This document shows, one piece after another, positions 63,514 to 64,000 of a DNA stretch of 64,000 nucleotides. The position numbers and the translations under genes were made by a program. This DNA comes from Gammaproteobacteria bacterium (GTDB lineage Bacteria; Pseudomonadota; Gammaproteobacteria; Pseudomonadales; Pseudohongiellaceae), in NCBI GenBank assembly GCA_029246545.1, contig JAQWMX010000011.1:92574-156573 (forward strand), read 5' to 3'. Positions within the stretch are counted from its first letter, which is position 1. Each line of letters starts with the position of its first letter. A model generated the notes under the pieces. It was not told where the DNA came from. It worked only from the letters and a program-made list of their open reading frames with translations, and made no database searches.

Positions 63514-64000
63514 GTGACTCAGATTGGATTAGGACTTTTCTCATTGACTATCCTTTACCTGCACAAGCCTAAAGAGCGGAATACTTGGCATTATAGACGC
63601 CTAGTTCCAGCCGACCTGCGCAGGCATTATTCTCAGGCAATACTCCTTAAATCACTTAAGACTAAAGATAAAACTCAGGCAGGAATGTCATGCCTAAAGG
63701 TTAACGACCGGTATGAAAAAGAGTTTGATCGCTTACGTCGAGGATTGCCTAAAGAAAGGGCGGCCTCAGTTCATCAAGAAGCACTTAAGTTACTCTATGA
63801 ATACGATATTGCCCCTGAAATAGAGATGGATGAGCTTACAAGAATGGCTCTGGAAGGGCAGTTCCTCGATCAATTGGAAGCGCAGTTATCTGACAAGCTC
63901 TCTAAAGAAGAGTTTGAACGTGTCTGGTATAAAGAAGGCGATCCTTCTTCTCATTTAGACATTGTAGAGGCAACTGCATTAGAAATAATGAATGGTCGGT
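63514..64000 (+). CDS. Site-specific (tyrosine-type) integrase, N-terminal part (runs off right edge)
   Basis: The frame opens at GTG 63514 with AGAGG six bases upstream and stays open for 162 codons to the window end. The start region has YLHKPKERNTWHYRRLVPAD followed by LRRHYSQAILLKSLKTKDK, which matches the N-terminal DUF6538-like arm domain of phage-type integrases (YLxxRxxxWYYRRRVPADLR). A helical core-binding region follows. The catalytic Arg-His-Arg-Tyr part lies outside the window. Its position directly beyond a tRNA 3' end on the same strand is typical of integrative elements. Confidence 0.8.
   Translation, partial: MTQIGLGLFSLTILYLHKPKERNTWHYRRLVPADLRRHYSQAILLKSLKTKDKTQAGMSCLKVNDRYEKEFDRLRRGLPKERAASVHQEALKLLYEYDIAPEIEMDELTRMALEGQFLDQLEAQLSDKLSKEEFERVWYKEGDPSSHLDIVEATALEIMNGR

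Overview
The window looks like a chromosome segment of a low-to-moderate GC (roughly 40%) gammaproteobacterium, probably an uncultivated marine lineage near the Pseudomonadales/Cellvibrionales. The main evidence is the right-hand core block (nnrD-tsaE-amiB-mutL-miaA-hfq-hflX-hflK-hflC-hisZ-purA), whose order is close to that of Pseudomonas and E. coli. The AcnD/PrpF version of the 2-methylcitrate cycle and a stand-alone tRNA-Arg(UCG) also fit. The placement is inferred from gene order and protein signatures; no phylogeny was run.

Region 1 (1-7188). A leftward set of seven genes encodes an exported NHL beta-propeller, a DUF3820 protein, a Tat-exported FAH-family hydrolase, an exported serine hydrolase, an exported cyclase-family hydrolase, a truncated metallo-beta-lactamase-fold protein and a NhaC-type antiporter that runs off the left edge. 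An exported cupin is divergent to it. Region 2 (7229-16560) is a compact 2-methylcitrate operon, prpB-prpC-gntR-acnD-prpF, ending in an aceE-like 2-oxoacid dehydrogenase E1. It has a sigma70-like promoter flanked by two identical palindromes that are likely operators. Region 3 (16600-25169) is a leftward catabolic and uptake array: two exported VOC proteins, a YdhR-like protein, a zinc alcohol dehydrogenase, a ModA-like binding lipoprotein, a complete tripartite tricarboxylate transporter (TctC, TctB, TctA), a TauE/SafE permease and a cupin. A plausible reading of regions 1-3 is that exported enzymes trim a substrate, organic acids enter through the transporter, and the propionyl-CoA formed is burned through methylcitrate.

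Region 4 (25216-41907) is accessory: an AtuA-DUF4387 fusion, an aldo/keto reductase, a DUF6152 protein, a small lipoprotein with an alpha/beta hydrolase, an M28 peptidase, another hydrolase, a gamma-glutamyltransferase, and an ApbE-DUF2271 fusion divergent from a PepSY-type membrane protein. Then comes a scar where two 5'-truncated gene fragments (ankyrin, and class V aminotransferase) meet head to head, followed by a DUF5916 outer-membrane protein and an AttH/CrtC lipocalin-like lipoprotein. Region 5 (41911-49556) holds an RhlE-type helicase, an ABM-domain membrane protein, a LolD/MacB-type ABC exporter pair, a possibly broken small membrane-protein gene, a haem-c/Vgb-propeller fusion and a TPR protein.

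Region 6 (49607-63027) is the housekeeping block, with murI inserted on the opposite strand between miaA and mutL, NnrD present without its usual NnrE domain, and a small SutA-like protein. Region 7 (63028-64000) has a stringent-type tRNA promoter, a decayed partial tRNA-Arg copy, an intact tRNA-Arg(UCG) with encoded CCA, and the start of a tyrosine-integrase-type gene 98 bases beyond it. This is the usual left boundary of an integrative element, most of which lies outside the window.
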